Shown here piece after piece: positions 54,722-62,957 of a stretch of DNA of 64,000 nt. The position numbers and the translations under genes were made by a program. The stretch is taken from positions 248,001-312,000 of the forward strand of contig NZ_VWRQ01000005.1 of the NCBI RefSeq assembly GCF_008635795.1, read 5' to 3'. The notes beneath the pieces were generated by a model. That model was not told the origin of the DNA and ran no database searches. It saw only the letters and a list, made by a program, of their open reading frames with translations. This DNA is from Paenibacillus tepidiphilus. GTDB taxonomy: Bacteria > Bacillota > Bacilli > Paenibacillales > Paenibacillaceae. Each line of letters starts with the position of its first letter. Within the stretch, counting starts at the first letter, position 1.

Positions 54722-55118
54722 CTTTAGCGTGCAGCACCGGATAAATCAGTGGGTAGGTCAGTGCTTCAGGCAGTTCGGAGAACCTGCGGATCTCTGCCAT
54801 TTCATAGCCCGGCAGCGTTCCAAAGTCCTGTACCTCTGCATAAAAAAGCTTGCCGTAATTCAGCGGAATATCTTCCCGTTCCACAGAATACACACATACC
54901 GGATACAGCACATACTGCCCGGCTCCGGTCTCTTCATACAATTCTCTAGCCGCTGCCTGCGCCGCCGTCTCTCCAACTTCGATATGACCGCCGGCAAATT
55001 CCCAGGTGCTCCGCTCTCTGTGACGGGCCAGCACCCAATCTTCGCCCTGCTTCACGAAGATCACCACATACATCAACTGCTTTTCATCTATGCCTGATTC
55101 ATAAGTATTCACTTTCAT
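54669..55118 (-). CDS. Nudix hydrolase
   Basis: 149 residues with a complete Nudix box: GGHIEVGETAAQAAARELYE followed by ETGA. Substrate (nucleoside diphosphate derivative) is unknown. The C-terminal part ALTYPLIYPVLHAKVTEFLA packs on the box. GGAGG precedes ATG 55118. Overlaps the remnant gene at 54413 by 53 bases. Confidence 0.92.
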   Translation of the reverse strand: MKVNTYESGIDEKQLMYVVIFVKQGEDWVLARHRERSTWEFAGGHIEVGETAAQAAARELYEETGAGQYVLYPVCVYSVEREDIPLNYGKLFYAEVQDFGTLPGYEMAEIRRFSELPEALTYPLIYPVLHAKVTEFLAAERQSVLPTHE

Positions 55119-55190
55119 AATCCAGTTACCTCCTTAATATGTGTGTCGGGACTCTGCGGCTATGCTGGGGTGCAGATGCTCTGCATGCTG

Positions 55191-55691
55191 CTACCGCTCA
55201 TTCCACTCGGCCAGCAGCCGTTTCCAAAGATCAGCGGTCCCGTTTTCGCCCAGATAATAATCGACCCGGTCCTCCGCCTGATACAGCTCTTCGTAGGGCA
55301 GAATATTGATCTTGCCGGAATCGGGATACTCCGCGACATCAAGCCCGTTGTTCGTCCGCAAGTCCAGGTATGTACAAGGCTGATCCGTAGGGTTGAACAG
55401 TTGATGCGCCCCGCTCGGACCCGTTTCAAAAAAGATTGTATCCCCCGCTTTCACCTCCTGCAGCCCCTCCGGCGTCCGCAGCAAGGCCTTCCCTGCCATA
55501 ATGACGAACATCTCCTCGGCATTGCGGTGGAAGTGGTACGGATACGAGTATTTGCCCGGGTCCAGCGAACGGAAGTGAAAGATCAGATGCTGGGAGTCCG
55601 CCAGTTTCTCCGTCGTGTGCCAGGAAAACTCGGGAACAGGAGATTGTCTCACTTTATAGGAAAGATTGTCTTCATTAAAGATCACCGGCAT
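55191..55691 (-). CDS. Cupin-domain protein
   Basis: 166 residues with one cupin domain: metal ligands HFHRNAEEMF (His-x-His-x4-Glu) and the second motif GPSGAHQLFN. Likely a metal-binding sugar isomerase or dioxygenase-like protein; function not assignable. AAAGGTATATGCC upstream of ATG 55691 gives a weak ribosome site. Single gene. Confidence 0.85.
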   Translation of the reverse strand: MPVIFNEDNLSYKVRQSPVPEFSWHTTEKLADSQHLIFHFRSLDPGKYSYPYHFHRNAEEMFVIMAGKALLRTPEGLQEVKAGDTIFFETGPSGAHQLFNPTDQPCTYLDLRTNNGLDVAEYPDSGKINILPYEELYQAEDRVDYYLGENGTADLWKRLLAEWNER

Positions 55692-55865
55692 ATACCTTTT
55701 CCTCCCCGAACCTGTAGATTGATTACAGAATAGATGTAATGGTTGTATCTGGAAATGATATTTCTCCTAGACGCAGGAACGTATGTTTGATGATATCACC
55801 GTCTCAAGAACCGCCCTTCGAGACAGTAAAATAAAAAAACCTTGCCATCACCTCACATTCTGTGA

Positions 55866-55871
55866 TATTAT
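55866..55871 (+). promoter_or_regulatory. -10 element of the tRNA-Val promoter
   Basis: TTGCCA about 18 bases before TATTAT (55866-55871) gives a plausible promoter 13 bases before the tRNA. Confidence 0.45.
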
Positions 55872-55883
55872 AAATTTCGTTGC

Positions 55884-55955
55884 AGGACGGTAGCTCAGCG
55901 GGAGAGCACTATCTTGACAGGGTAGGGGTCATGGGTTCGAACCCCATCCGTCCTA
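55884..55955 (+). tRNA. tRNA-Val (anticodon GAC)
   Basis: A full 72-base cloverleaf: the acceptor strand AGGACGG pairs perfectly with CCGTCCT, discriminator A, D-arm GCTC...GAGC, anticodon stem CTATC/GGTAG with loop TTGACAG (anticodon GAC) and T-arm ATGGG-TTCGAAC-CCCAT. CCA is not encoded. It stands alone with a promoter upstream and a terminator downstream. Confidence 0.95.
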
Positions 55956-55971
55956 TACTGTAACACCCATG

Positions 55972-55996
55972 AAACCCTTATTTTATAAGGGTTTTT
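55972..55996 (+). terminator. Terminator after tRNA-Val
   Basis: AAACCCTTAT-TTT-ATAAGGGTTTTT. Confidence 0.85.
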
Positions 55997-56087
55997 CTGT
56001 TGTTTATAGACAGAAAATGAACATGTCAAAGAAGCCGCTGGCCCCTTGTGACCACGGATACACACAGCATTTATATCTCCGCAAATA

Positions 56088-56128
56088 AAAAAGTCGACCT
56101 TCCCGGTTTTACGGAAGATCGACTTTTT
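56088..56128. terminator. Bidirectional terminator before the membrane-protein gene
   Basis: AAAAAGTCGACCTTCC pairs with GGAAGATCGACTTTTT with runs on both sides. It serves the convergent gene at 56155 (27 bases past its stop). Confidence 0.75.
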
Positions 56129-56154
56129 AACGTTCAACAATGGCGGCAGCCAAA

Positions 56155-56904
56155 CTACTCCCCCAGCCTCTCCTCAAAAAACCGCACAAGCCCCGCCGAT
56201 TGGATTGAGTATTCTTTTTGACTCCGCTTGTTCGTAATCTCAACAAAGATATTCCCATCACGATATTTCATCCGAATGGATAGATGCTCATTGGATTTCA
56301 TGAGGAAGACGATATCCGCAGCCAAATCACGTTCCGCATAGGGAACCTCAGTAATCTTGCTCTCCGGCACCGAATTAAACATAGAACGGAGCTGGTCCAT
56401 CTCCTGCTGATTTAACTCGATATACCGGTTATCCACGTCCGCTGCACCACTGTAGATCCACATCGCCGCACTGGCGATATCATCTGCTGCTATCTGTTCC
56501 CAGTCAATCTCCGGCTCATACATCAGCTGGCTGATTAAACTGCCTGACCCCAGCATTCCTGCCATACCTAACACAACCACAGCAGCCATGATCGTAGCCG
56601 ACAACCGGCTTATGTCCAGATAACCGTAAATCGTCCAAAGCATACTCGCCACCAATGAGGGAACCAACAGAAAGCTAAAGAAGCCCGTTTTGATCGAGTA
56701 GTCGATCATCGCTTCCAGAGATAATTGAATCGTCGTGCCTTGAGCATATTCATACAAAAACGGACCCGAAACACTAATCACCAGACATAAGGGGAGTAGT
56801 ATCCAGTACAACCGAACAGCTTGAGACGTATGAATGACCCGGAGAAGCTTGTATATCAGCGTCGGATATATAATAGAACCTGCCAGCATTAGCATAACGT
56901 TCAT
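56155..56904 (-). CDS. Hypothetical membrane protein with extracytoplasmic or cytoplasmic C-domain
   Basis: 249 residues. Four membrane helices occupy the N-terminal half (for example YWILLPLCLVISVSGPFLYE and SFLLVPSLVASMLWTIYGYL), and the C-terminal 110 residues are soluble (QEMDQLRSMFNSVPESKITE, EHLSIRMKYRDGNIFVEITN). I do not recognise the family. GAAGGAG precedes ATG 56904. Single gene. Confidence 0.7.
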   Translation of the reverse strand: MNVMLMLAGSIIYPTLIYKLLRVIHTSQAVRLYWILLPLCLVISVSGPFLYEYAQGTTIQLSLEAMIDYSIKTGFFSFLLVPSLVASMLWTIYGYLDISRLSATIMAAVVVLGMAGMLGSGSLISQLMYEPEIDWEQIAADDIASAAMWIYSGAADVDNRYIELNQQEMDQLRSMFNSVPESKITEVPYAERDLAADIVFLMKSNEHLSIRMKYRDGNIFVEITNKRSQKEYSIQSAGLVRFFEERLGE

Positions 56905-57013
56905 AGGAATACTCCTTCTACATATAATGAAGCTCTGCAAGCGCCCGAACCTTGAATTTTACCGTAACCTTCCTCAACTCCCAAACGTACTTCTATAAAA
57001 AGGAGCTGATCCC

Positions 57014-57214
57014 ATGGTCTTGTTCGCCATTCTATTTATAGTTATTGCCCTGCTTAATATTTTCTTCCCGGCGCTCGGCTGGCATTTACGCTATGGCTGG
57101 ATGGTCAAAGGGGAGTCCGAACCCAGCGACACATACCTGTTAATGACCAGAATTAGCGGAGTTATCGTGCTTATTGTGTTTCTGTTTATCGGGCTGCCGG
57201 TCATGCTGCGTTAA
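57014..57214 (+). CDS. Small membrane protein (DUF6199-like)
   Basis: 66 residues with two hydrophobic helices (LFAILFIVIALLNIFFPALG; IVLIVFLFIGLPVML) flanking a short hydrophilic loop with GWMVKGESEPSD. The loop resembles the DUF6199 family. AAAAGGAG precedes ATG 57014. Divergent from the membrane gene at 56155. Confidence 0.65.
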   Translation: MVLFAILFIVIALLNIFFPALGWHLRYGWMVKGESEPSDTYLLMTRISGVIVLIVFLFIGLPVMLR

Positions 57215-57312
57215 TATAAGCTGATTTGCGCCCAACAAGCTTTCCAATTTTGTAATTTACGTGAACTTACTTCACTTCCGCAATTTTACTCTCTCTTTCC
57301 AGATGGAATAGA

Positions 57313-57341
57313 TTTACACTATATACAAGGGATGGTATAGT
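57313..57341 (+). promoter_or_regulatory. Sigma-A-like promoter of the secreted protein gene
   Basis: TTTACA (57313-57318) and TATAGT (57336-57341) with a 17-base spacer, 47 bases before the start codon. Confidence 0.6.
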
Positions 57342-57387
57342 AGAAACGAAGCGGGTGTTACCGCTTACAATTCTGGGAGGTGTAATG

Positions 57388-57822
57388 ATGATTCGCAAAA
57401 AAGGTATTGCTTTGGTTCTCGCCTTGCTGTTCACCTTGAGCATCGCTACCTCTGCTTCTGCAGCTTCACAAACGTTTACGATCCCGCGTCTGGATTACTT
57501 TCTGCAGCACGGTATGAACAGCGGGGATTCCTCATCCTTTGTGTACACCAATACGACGGGCGTCACAGCAACAGCGATCTTCCGCATAACTAATGTCAAC
57601 CCAACCGACAATGGCACGGATCAGGTTAAAAACAAGCTGCAAGGAACTTATTACATGCGGTATGCGAACGGGTCCACTGTTTCGCTCGGGACAATCAGCG
57701 GATCTACTCTGTCCGGAGGACTCTACAGTTATCTCGCTCCCGGCGCTTCGCTGGTGGTCGATTTGAAGCCGGCGAGCGGAGTAAACCAAGTCTCTTTCAA
57801 GATCACTTTCTCCAAACAATAA
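57388..57822 (+). CDS. Secreted protein of unknown function
   Basis: 144 residues: a signal peptide (MIRKKGIALVLALLFTLSIA, cut after ASAAS) and a mature beta-rich part with many Thr, Ser, Asn and Gly (YTNTTGVTATAIFRITNVNP). No family recognised. GGAGG at the right distance supports ATG 57388 (ATG 57385 is adjacent and in frame). Single gene. Confidence 0.72.
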   Translation: MIRKKGIALVLALLFTLSIATSASAASQTFTIPRLDYFLQHGMNSGDSSSFVYTNTTGVTATAIFRITNVNPTDNGTDQVKNKLQGTYYMRYANGSTVSLGTISGSTLSGGLYSYLAPGASLVVDLKPASGVNQVSFKITFSKQ

Positions 57823-57837
57823 AACGCAGTGATACGA

Positions 57838-57877
57838 AACAGCCCGGACTTGCCGCTAAAGGCAAATTCGGGCTGTT
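57838..57877 (+). terminator. Terminator of the secreted protein gene
   Basis: AACAGCCCGGA...TTCGGGCTGTT, with an inner TTGCCGCTAAAGGCAA stem. Confidence 0.75.
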
Positions 57878-57921
57878 CTATAATTGATGGTTCTGCCGCC
57901 GCACGCCGATAAGCTCCACTT

Positions 57922-58095
57922 CTAAAATGTTTTCTCCAGAAAAGAACCGAATGCATATCCGATACCGTACGAATCTGTCGCCAACGCTTCTAATGTCTGT
58001 ACAATGAAGGTTGCTGTATGGAACGCGAGAGTTAGTGCGTAAATAAAGATAAGCGGACTCAAGGCCAGCAGTAGCTGCTGCATTTTATCTTTCAT
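57922..58095 (-). CDS. 57-residue membrane peptide near the LytTR gene
   Basis: A short gene, MKDKMQQLLLALSPLIFIYA at the start, with one hydrophobic segment (LLLALSPLIFIYALTLAF) and an amphipathic C-terminus ending FLEKTF. AAGGAG lies 11 bases before ATG 58095. It is separated from the LytTR gene by a terminator (58148-58179), so it is not co-transcribed with it. Function unknown. Confidence 0.55.
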   Translation of the reverse strand: MKDKMQQLLLALSPLIFIYALTLAFHTATFIVQTLEALATDSYGIGYAFGSFLEKTF

Positions 58096-58147
58096 TGGGC
58101 CAACGACTCCTTATGTAAGGGTTAAGATGACCATACCATCATCAGGC

Positions 58148-58179
58148 AAAAAAAGAACCCTGCCGGTTATGACAGGATT
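58148..58179 (-). terminator. Terminator after the LytTR gene
   Basis: AATCCTG-N10-CAGGGTT followed by CTTTTTTT on the minus strand, 28 bases past the stop. Confidence 0.75.
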
Positions 58180-58206
58180 GGCGTGAATCCAGTAATCCAT
58201 AGCGGA

Positions 58207-58602
58207 TTACCACATAGGCAGTTCAATAAACTGGATCGGTGTATCGGTGGCTTTAATATTCTTGCTGACCTCACGGTAACCCTTCTCGGAAAGAAAACAC
58301 TTGGGCTGAGTGCCTGCAGCATTCTCTCCGAAATAGGCGATATTAAAGGTTTTGTCGATCTGCACGATATTGGTAACATGGATCAGGGTGTTGCGGTCAG
58401 CCAGCACAAAGTTATATCCGGAGCCCGACAAGGCGGTCAGCCAGTATTTCAAGGTGCCCACAGTATAATACAGCTCGTCGCGTGTATGGACCAGAATCCG
58501 GTACATGGATCCCTCGAATTCCATATAATTAATTTCGGCAATCTCCAGCGTGAACAGCCCCGTAGTCCCCTTCGGATCTTTACTTACAGATATGCTACTC
58601 AT
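58207..58602 (-). CDS. Stand-alone LytTR DNA-binding domain protein
   Basis: 131 residues made of a LytTR domain only: INYMEFEGSMYRILVHTRDE, YYTVGTLKYWLTALSGSGYN, FVLADRNTLIHVTNIVQIDK. No receiver domain. ATG 58602 has GGAG 9 bases upstream; an in-frame codon at 58617 is an alternative. It lies just after the 22-codon ORF and the six-helix membrane gene on the same strand. LytTR regulators bind direct repeats and often partner with membrane proteins. Confidence 0.85.
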   Translation of the reverse strand: MSSISVSKDPKGTTGLFTLEIAEINYMEFEGSMYRILVHTRDELYYTVGTLKYWLTALSGSGYNFVLADRNTLIHVTNIVQIDKTFNIAYFGENAAGTQPKCFLSEKGYREVSKNIKATDTPIQFIELPMW

Positions 58603-58619
58603 GATGACCAACTCCAATA

Positions 58620-58688
58620 TTAGTTAAGCAATTCCTCCGGAACTTCCGGTAATACATTGCGCTGGCGCTCCCCCAGGACTTCAAGCAT
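58620..58688 (-). CDS. Candidate 22-codon ORF with AgrD-like tail
   Basis: ATG at 58688, stop TAA at 58622-58620, overlapping the end of the membrane gene by 8 bases. A strong site (AAGGAG, 7 bases upstream) lies in the last codons of that gene. The product is MLEVLGERQRNVLPEVPEELLN-like in two parts: a charged head and the tail NVLPEVPEELLN, which resembles the conserved C-terminal tail of AgrD autoinducer precursors. No Cys or Ser for the ring is present. Function unproved; it could simply be chance. Confidence 0.4.
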   Translation of the reverse strand: MLEVLGERQRNVLPEVPEELLN

Positions 58689-59310
58689 CTTCCTTCTCCT
58701 TCTTGGTCGCATAATACAGCATAAATGAGGTGATGGCCAAGAAGACTACTGAATTCAGCAAGATATCCTTGAAAAATAGCAGAACGGAGATCCCGAGCAG
58801 AAAGCCGACGAGCAGAATGACCAGGATGATATCCTCCAGCTTCAGCCTCAGCCTGTCCATGTCGAAGGTGAAGCCCTTCCCTTTACGGTAAAGCTGCCAG
58901 AATAGTGCAAATACGACTGATCCGCTCAAGGTTTGCAGTAAGTACCCGTTGCCCAGGCTCGCTTCAACATTTGCAATGGAGCCGAACACCACAAAAAGCA
59001 GGAGGGTCTGAATGACAGCAAATACGGCATATCCGGAAATGGTGGCGATAATCGACAGCAGGACGGGTATCCTTACTACGGCTGCGAAGAATAGAATGAA
59101 GATAATGATAAAAATCAGCGGAGCTACATTAGCCATGCCCAGCTCATTTCGCAGCAGATAGCTTTGTAAATTGTTCAGCATAATAACGAACAAAGCCTGC
59201 CGGGCATAGCGTTTCCACTTGAACCGGAACAAACACATAATCATATAATAGAGCGCAAAAGTTTCAATGGTGGAAAAGAACATAAATCCCACCGGTTCCC
59301 ACGACAACAT
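58681..59310 (-). CDS. Six-helix membrane protein, sensor-like without kinase domain
   Basis: 209 residues with about six membrane helices (for example IFIIIFILFFAAVVRIPVLL and VILLVGFLLGISVLLFFKDI) and a short basic C-terminus. It resembles the sensor half of AgrC-like kinases, but no histidine-kinase domain follows. It lacks the conserved His and Cys pair of AgrB. The site GGGCGGTG before ATG 59310 is weak. Likely partner of the LytTR protein. Confidence 0.65.
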   Translation of the reverse strand: MLSWEPVGFMFFSTIETFALYYMIMCLFRFKWKRYARQALFVIMLNNLQSYLLRNELGMANVAPLIFIIIFILFFAAVVRIPVLLSIIATISGYAVFAVIQTLLLFVVFGSIANVEASLGNGYLLQTLSGSVVFALFWQLYRKGKGFTFDMDRLRLKLEDIILVILLVGFLLGISVLLFFKDILLNSVVFLAITSFMLYYATKKEKEDA

Positions 59311-59450
59311 ACAACACCGCCCGACAATATTCTAGATGCAATATGAAATAATTATATAACTTTTGGCCTAATCTAGTATAGATAAAATACACTAAAGCGC
59401 ATAAAGCGAAGCCACGGTTCGGACATATATTGTCTTTCTGCATCCGGATC

Positions 59451-61061
59451 TTAAGCCAGCACCTGCAACACATCGCTTATCTTCCGCCGATGCGCGAGAA
59501 CACCGTAGTTCATCCAGGCCATAAAATCCACTTCATATACAGTACCGCTCCGGACTGCGGGCAGAGCACGCCAGAGCTCGGTCTCCAGCAGCTCCCGCCC
59601 CTCTCCTTCCAGCTTGTCAAAGGTAATGAACAAATGGTCGGCATGCAGCAGGGATAATTCCTCTGCGGACAGGGTGACCCGCTTCTGTCCCGATGTCAGC
59701 CTGCGGACGAGCGGATGCGGAGTCAGCCCGAGATCCTGATGCAGCACCGGCGCCGTATACCCAAGCCCGTCACAGCCGTAAAGGGCAACGCCAGCGGCAG
59801 ATATCCGCAGAAAAGCTACGGTCTGCTGCCGCACAGAACGGCTAAGCTGCCTCATGGCCAGCTGGGCTTCATGCTCGTACTCCGCAATCACCTCCCGGAC
59901 GCGCTCCGGCCGGCCGAAGACGGCTGCGGCCGACCGCAGGGTGGCCCGCCAATCCTCCTGATAGTGTGGAAGCTTAAACAGCGGGGCGACAGTGCCGCAT
60001 TCCTCCAGATGCCAGCGCCGGAACCCGTCGTCCAGCATAATCAGCTCAGGCGAATACCGGGCCAGCTCCTGCCAATCGCCGCTCGATATATCAATGGCCG
60101 GCACCTGCCGGAGCTGGAGATAGTCCTGCTTTCCCCAGTCAGGATGGCAATACTGCGCCACCGGCGTTATACCGAGCGCCAGCAGGTAATCCTCCAGAAA
60201 AGGTGCAAATACCCTGCCGCCTGTCTGATGAATACTCCGGTATTGTCCCGGTGTAACACCGACCAGCCCTTTAAAGCGGCGGTTGAAATAATATTCGTTG
60301 CTGTACCCGACAGACAGCGCAATTTCATGCAGCCGGTCCCCGGTCAGCAGCAGCTGCTGCTGTGCCCGCTCAATGCGTAAGCGGTTCAGATACTCCAAAG
60401 GGTTCTGCCCGGTAACCTCTTTGAAGAGCTGTGAATAGCGGGTACGTCCGATTCCCGCAACTTCAGCAAGCAATTCGACGGTAATGGTCTCGGAATAATG
60501 CTCCTGTATGTAGAGAATAGAGCGCTGGACCGCCCTCCGTTCATCGATAACCGGCACCGTATAAGGGTTGGCCCGCATCAGCAGGAGCAGTAGCTCCTGA
60601 AAACGGATCTGGCCCGCAAACCGTTCGACCGGCTCTCTGCTTTGACGGCTCTGGGCAACCTCCTCGAGCATCAGCAGGCACTGCGATATCGGGCGGCAGC
60701 TGACCGGTCCCGGCCGGAGCAGTTCCTCCCGAGGCGCCATGTCCGGCCTGGTTCCGCTCTGCATAGAGTCGCTGCGGACGGCCGCAAATTCGAGGCGGTA
60801 CAGCACAAGCCCATGAGCACCGCCCTGTATACGGCAACTCATTCCCTGCTCGGACAGCCAGCCGTTCCCCCTTTCAAGGGCGCACCGCTCCTGCTCCGTC
60901 TGAGCCCAGCCTTGCCCCTCCAGAGGAATGAACAGCGTATATCCGGCAGAGCTCGTCCGCTGTATCCGTTCACCCGGCGGGCATGATAATTTCTCGATCT
61001 GCTTCAAGCTATAGTATGGCGTATCCGAAATGGAAGCGCCGTTTCCGGCAGACTCTATCAT
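59451..61061 (-). CDS. btr: AraC regulator fused to a siderophore-binding domain (Btr-like)
   Basis: 536 residues: N-terminal domain, AraC helix-turn-helix pair (VELLAEVAGIGRTRYSQLFK, LHEIALSVGYSNEYYFNRRF) near 190-290, then a periplasmic-binding-protein-like domain of the FeuA type (ITPVAQYCHPDWGKQDYLQL) to the end. B. subtilis Btr has this layout and senses bacillibactin. GGAGG precedes ATG 61061, with a Fur-like box 17 bases further upstream. Same strand as the FeuA-like gene upstream. The match to the FeuA-like neighbour (HPDWGKQDYL vs HPSWGKQDYL) is strong. Confidence 0.9.
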   Translation of the reverse strand: MIESAGNGASISDTPYYSLKQIEKLSCPPGERIQRTSSAGYTLFIPLEGQGWAQTEQERCALERGNGWLSEQGMSCRIQGGAHGLVLYRLEFAAVRSDSMQSGTRPDMAPREELLRPGPVSCRPISQCLLMLEEVAQSRQSREPVERFAGQIRFQELLLLLMRANPYTVPVIDERRAVQRSILYIQEHYSETITVELLAEVAGIGRTRYSQLFKEVTGQNPLEYLNRLRIERAQQQLLLTGDRLHEIALSVGYSNEYYFNRRFKGLVGVTPGQYRSIHQTGGRVFAPFLEDYLLALGITPVAQYCHPDWGKQDYLQLRQVPAIDISSGDWQELARYSPELIMLDDGFRRWHLEECGTVAPLFKLPHYQEDWRATLRSAAAVFGRPERVREVIAEYEHEAQLAMRQLSRSVRQQTVAFLRISAAGVALYGCDGLGYTAPVLHQDLGLTPHPLVRRLTSGQKRVTLSAEELSLLHADHLFITFDKLEGEGRELLETELWRALPAVRSGTVYEVDFMAWMNYGVLAHRRKISDVLQVLA

Positions 61062-61077
61062 ATCTCCGCCTCCTTAT

Positions 61078-61092
61078 TGAGAATCATTTTCA
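61078..61092. promoter_or_regulatory. Fur-box-like site before the Btr-like gene
   Basis: TGAGAATCATTTTCA matches TGATAATNATTATCA at 13 of 15 positions. It lies 17 bases before the start codon, where it could block transcription under iron-replete conditions. Confidence 0.65.
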
Positions 61093-61110
61093 TGAATAAT
61101 AGTGTAAGAC

Positions 61111-61145
61111 AAAAAAGAAGGCCCATCAACCATGCGATGGACCTT
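61111..61145 (-). terminator. Terminator after the FeuA-like gene
   Basis: AAGGTCCATC-N8-GATGGGCCTT followed by CTTTTTT on the minus strand, 22 bases past the stop. Confidence 0.85.
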
Positions 61146-61166
61146 CCGTTATACAATTTACCGCTT

Positions 61167-62198
61167 CTAATTATTGGCCATTGCTTCCAGCAGATCGTCA
61201 AGCTTCATCGAGTTGGCCGTAATCGCCCCGGATTGCCAATGCGAGCGCTCCATCCGGTATATATGCCCGTTCTTCACGGCAGGCAGGCTCTGCCACAGCG
61301 GGTCATCCAGAATACGGATCGCTTCCTGGTTCTCAGCTGTCTCCCATGCGCCGTTGTCCGGGAAAATAATGATCCGGTCCGCCTCCAGCTCGGGAATCAG
61401 CTCCTCCGAAATGATCTGCTGATATTCAGTCATCGCGGCAGCCATAGGCACAGGGGTCAGGCCGAACTGATCATAGATTACACCGGTGTAGCGGTTCTTG
61501 ACGCCGAAGAGTGCAAAAGTCTTATCCGCTACATTCAGCCGGATCACAGCTACCTTCTCCTGGCCAACCGCCGCCTGCAGCCTGGCTTTGCCTTCTTCAA
61601 CCTTTTTATCGTAATCAGCCAGTACTGATTCGGCCTTCTCAGGAATACCTAGCGCATCGGCTATCGCCGTTAACACCTGCCGTGAGTCCTGAAGCACGCT
61701 ATCGGGCAGACGGTAGGTCGGGGCAACCTTCGCATATTGCTCATACTTCTCCGCATCGACTCCGCCATCCAAGATAATCAGGTCCGGCTCTTCGGCGAGG
61801 AGCGCCTCTATGCTTCCGGAGATATCGAACTCAGGCACATCCAGGCCCAGATAATCCTGCTTGCCCCAGCTCGGATGGTACCACTGCACTACAGGTGTCA
61901 CTTCAAGCGCCTTCAAATAGTCTTCCACATAGATACCTGCGATCCGCTGCGGATGGGTGGGAATTTCCACTTCGCCGAATTCACCGGCAATAGTGCGCGT
62001 TGCTGCCTCATCTGAAGAGCCTGCATTCGTTCCTTCTGCGGCGCTGTTGCCACTGCTGGTGTTCTGCTGGGCCGCATTCTCTGTCTGTAAGGTATCGGCT
62101 TCGCTTGCAGTATTCCCGTCAGCCCCGCAAGCTGCCAGTGCAGTCATTGCCAGCAGCAGTACTGCTGTTATCATCCATTGACGTCCCCGTTTAAACAT
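61167..62198 (-). CDS. Siderophore ABC transporter binding lipoprotein (FeuA-like)
   Basis: 343 residues: a lipoprotein signal (MITAVLLLAMTALAACGADG, lipobox ALAAC), a Ser/Thr/Ala/Asn-rich linker and a periplasmic-binding-protein fold for iron-siderophores (HPQRIAGIYVEDYLKALEVT; WYHPSWGKQDYLGLDV; SGSIEALLAEEPDLIILDGG). It captures a ferric siderophore outside the membrane for an ABC importer whose permease and ATPase genes are not in the window. ATG 62198 has AGGAGTG upstream. Fur-like box upstream at 62229. Confidence 0.92.
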   Translation of the reverse strand: MFKRGRQWMITAVLLLAMTALAACGADGNTASEADTLQTENAAQQNTSSGNSAAEGTNAGSSDEAATRTIAGEFGEVEIPTHPQRIAGIYVEDYLKALEVTPVVQWYHPSWGKQDYLGLDVPEFDISGSIEALLAEEPDLIILDGGVDAEKYEQYAKVAPTYRLPDSVLQDSRQVLTAIADALGIPEKAESVLADYDKKVEEGKARLQAAVGQEKVAVIRLNVADKTFALFGVKNRYTGVIYDQFGLTPVPMAAAMTEYQQIISEELIPELEADRIIIFPDNGAWETAENQEAIRILDDPLWQSLPAVKNGHIYRMERSHWQSGAITANSMKLDDLLEAMANN

Positions 62199-62228
62199 GT
62201 TGCCTTCACTCCTATGCTTCATTGTGAT

Positions 62229-62243
62229 TGATTATCATTCTCA
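62229..62243. promoter_or_regulatory. Fur-box-like site before the FeuA-like gene
   Basis: TGATTATCATTCTCA matches TGATAATNATTATCA at 13 of 15 positions, 30 bases before the start codon. Confidence 0.7.
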
Positions 62244-62283
62244 ATAATCAGCTATGAACATAGTAACATGTCTACTCCAGCTT

Positions 62284-62769
62284 TCAATGCACTTTCTTTG
62301 CGGAATTCTTATACAAACTGTTATGCGACTCGTACTTGAATTCTTTCATTTTGCCTTTGATGTACGGGTTAATCGGATCAGGCAGATGCTGCGGACCAAA
62401 AAATCCCGCCTCCAGCACTTCCCTGCCATCCGGCACCGGCTGTCCTTCAAAATCTGTAGATGTATAGCAAATGACCACATTGTAGTATTCGTGCCCGTTA
62501 CGCAGCTTTACATGGAGTTCTTCGCCGGAATACACGCCGTAAAGCTTGAGATTCTTGACCGTAATTCCTGTTTCCTCCGCCACCTCACGGATCACGCAAG
62601 CTTCCGCCGATTCGCCCAGCTCCATCAATCCACCAGGTATCCCCCACTGTCCATCCGAATGTTTCACTAACAGAACCTCGCCAGACGCGTTAAACAACAG
62701 CACACTTGCTCTGACCAGAATAAGCGGGGCATTCCCGACAGCTTTACGCAACGTTTCAATATAACCCAC
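62284..62769 (-). CDS. Nudix hydrolase
   Basis: 161 residues with a complete Nudix box: GGLMELGESAEACVIREVAE followed by ETGI. The C-terminus is basic. The substrate is unknown; the general shape is that of the MutT/ADP-ribose pyrophosphatase type. AGGTGG precedes ATG 62769. Divergent from the LacI gene, with 219 bases between. Confidence 0.92.
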   Translation of the reverse strand: MGYIETLRKAVGNAPLILVRASVLLFNASGEVLLVKHSDGQWGIPGGLMELGESAEACVIREVAEETGITVKNLKLYGVYSGEELHVKLRNGHEYYNVVICYTSTDFEGQPVPDGREVLEAGFFGPQHLPDPINPYIKGKMKEFKYESHNSLYKNSAKKVH

Positions 62770-62957
62770 GAACCACCTCTCCCTTCATGTACAACCTGGT
62801 TCAAATGTATCGTACATTTTTTACGAAAAAAAGAGAAAAAACAGCGCGCCCATTGCCTATTTTCCTCCTATCCAAAGGTTATCAGCGCTTGATGCCCGGC
62901 ATTGTCCTTCATCCAAATTCTAATTGCTTTCTGAGAGCTTTTATTTTACAATAGGCT

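Noticed and set aside
58681..59310. AgrB identity for the six-helix protein
   Set aside because: AgrB needs a His and Cys pair for peptide cutting; these are absent, and the topology is more like an AgrC sensor half.
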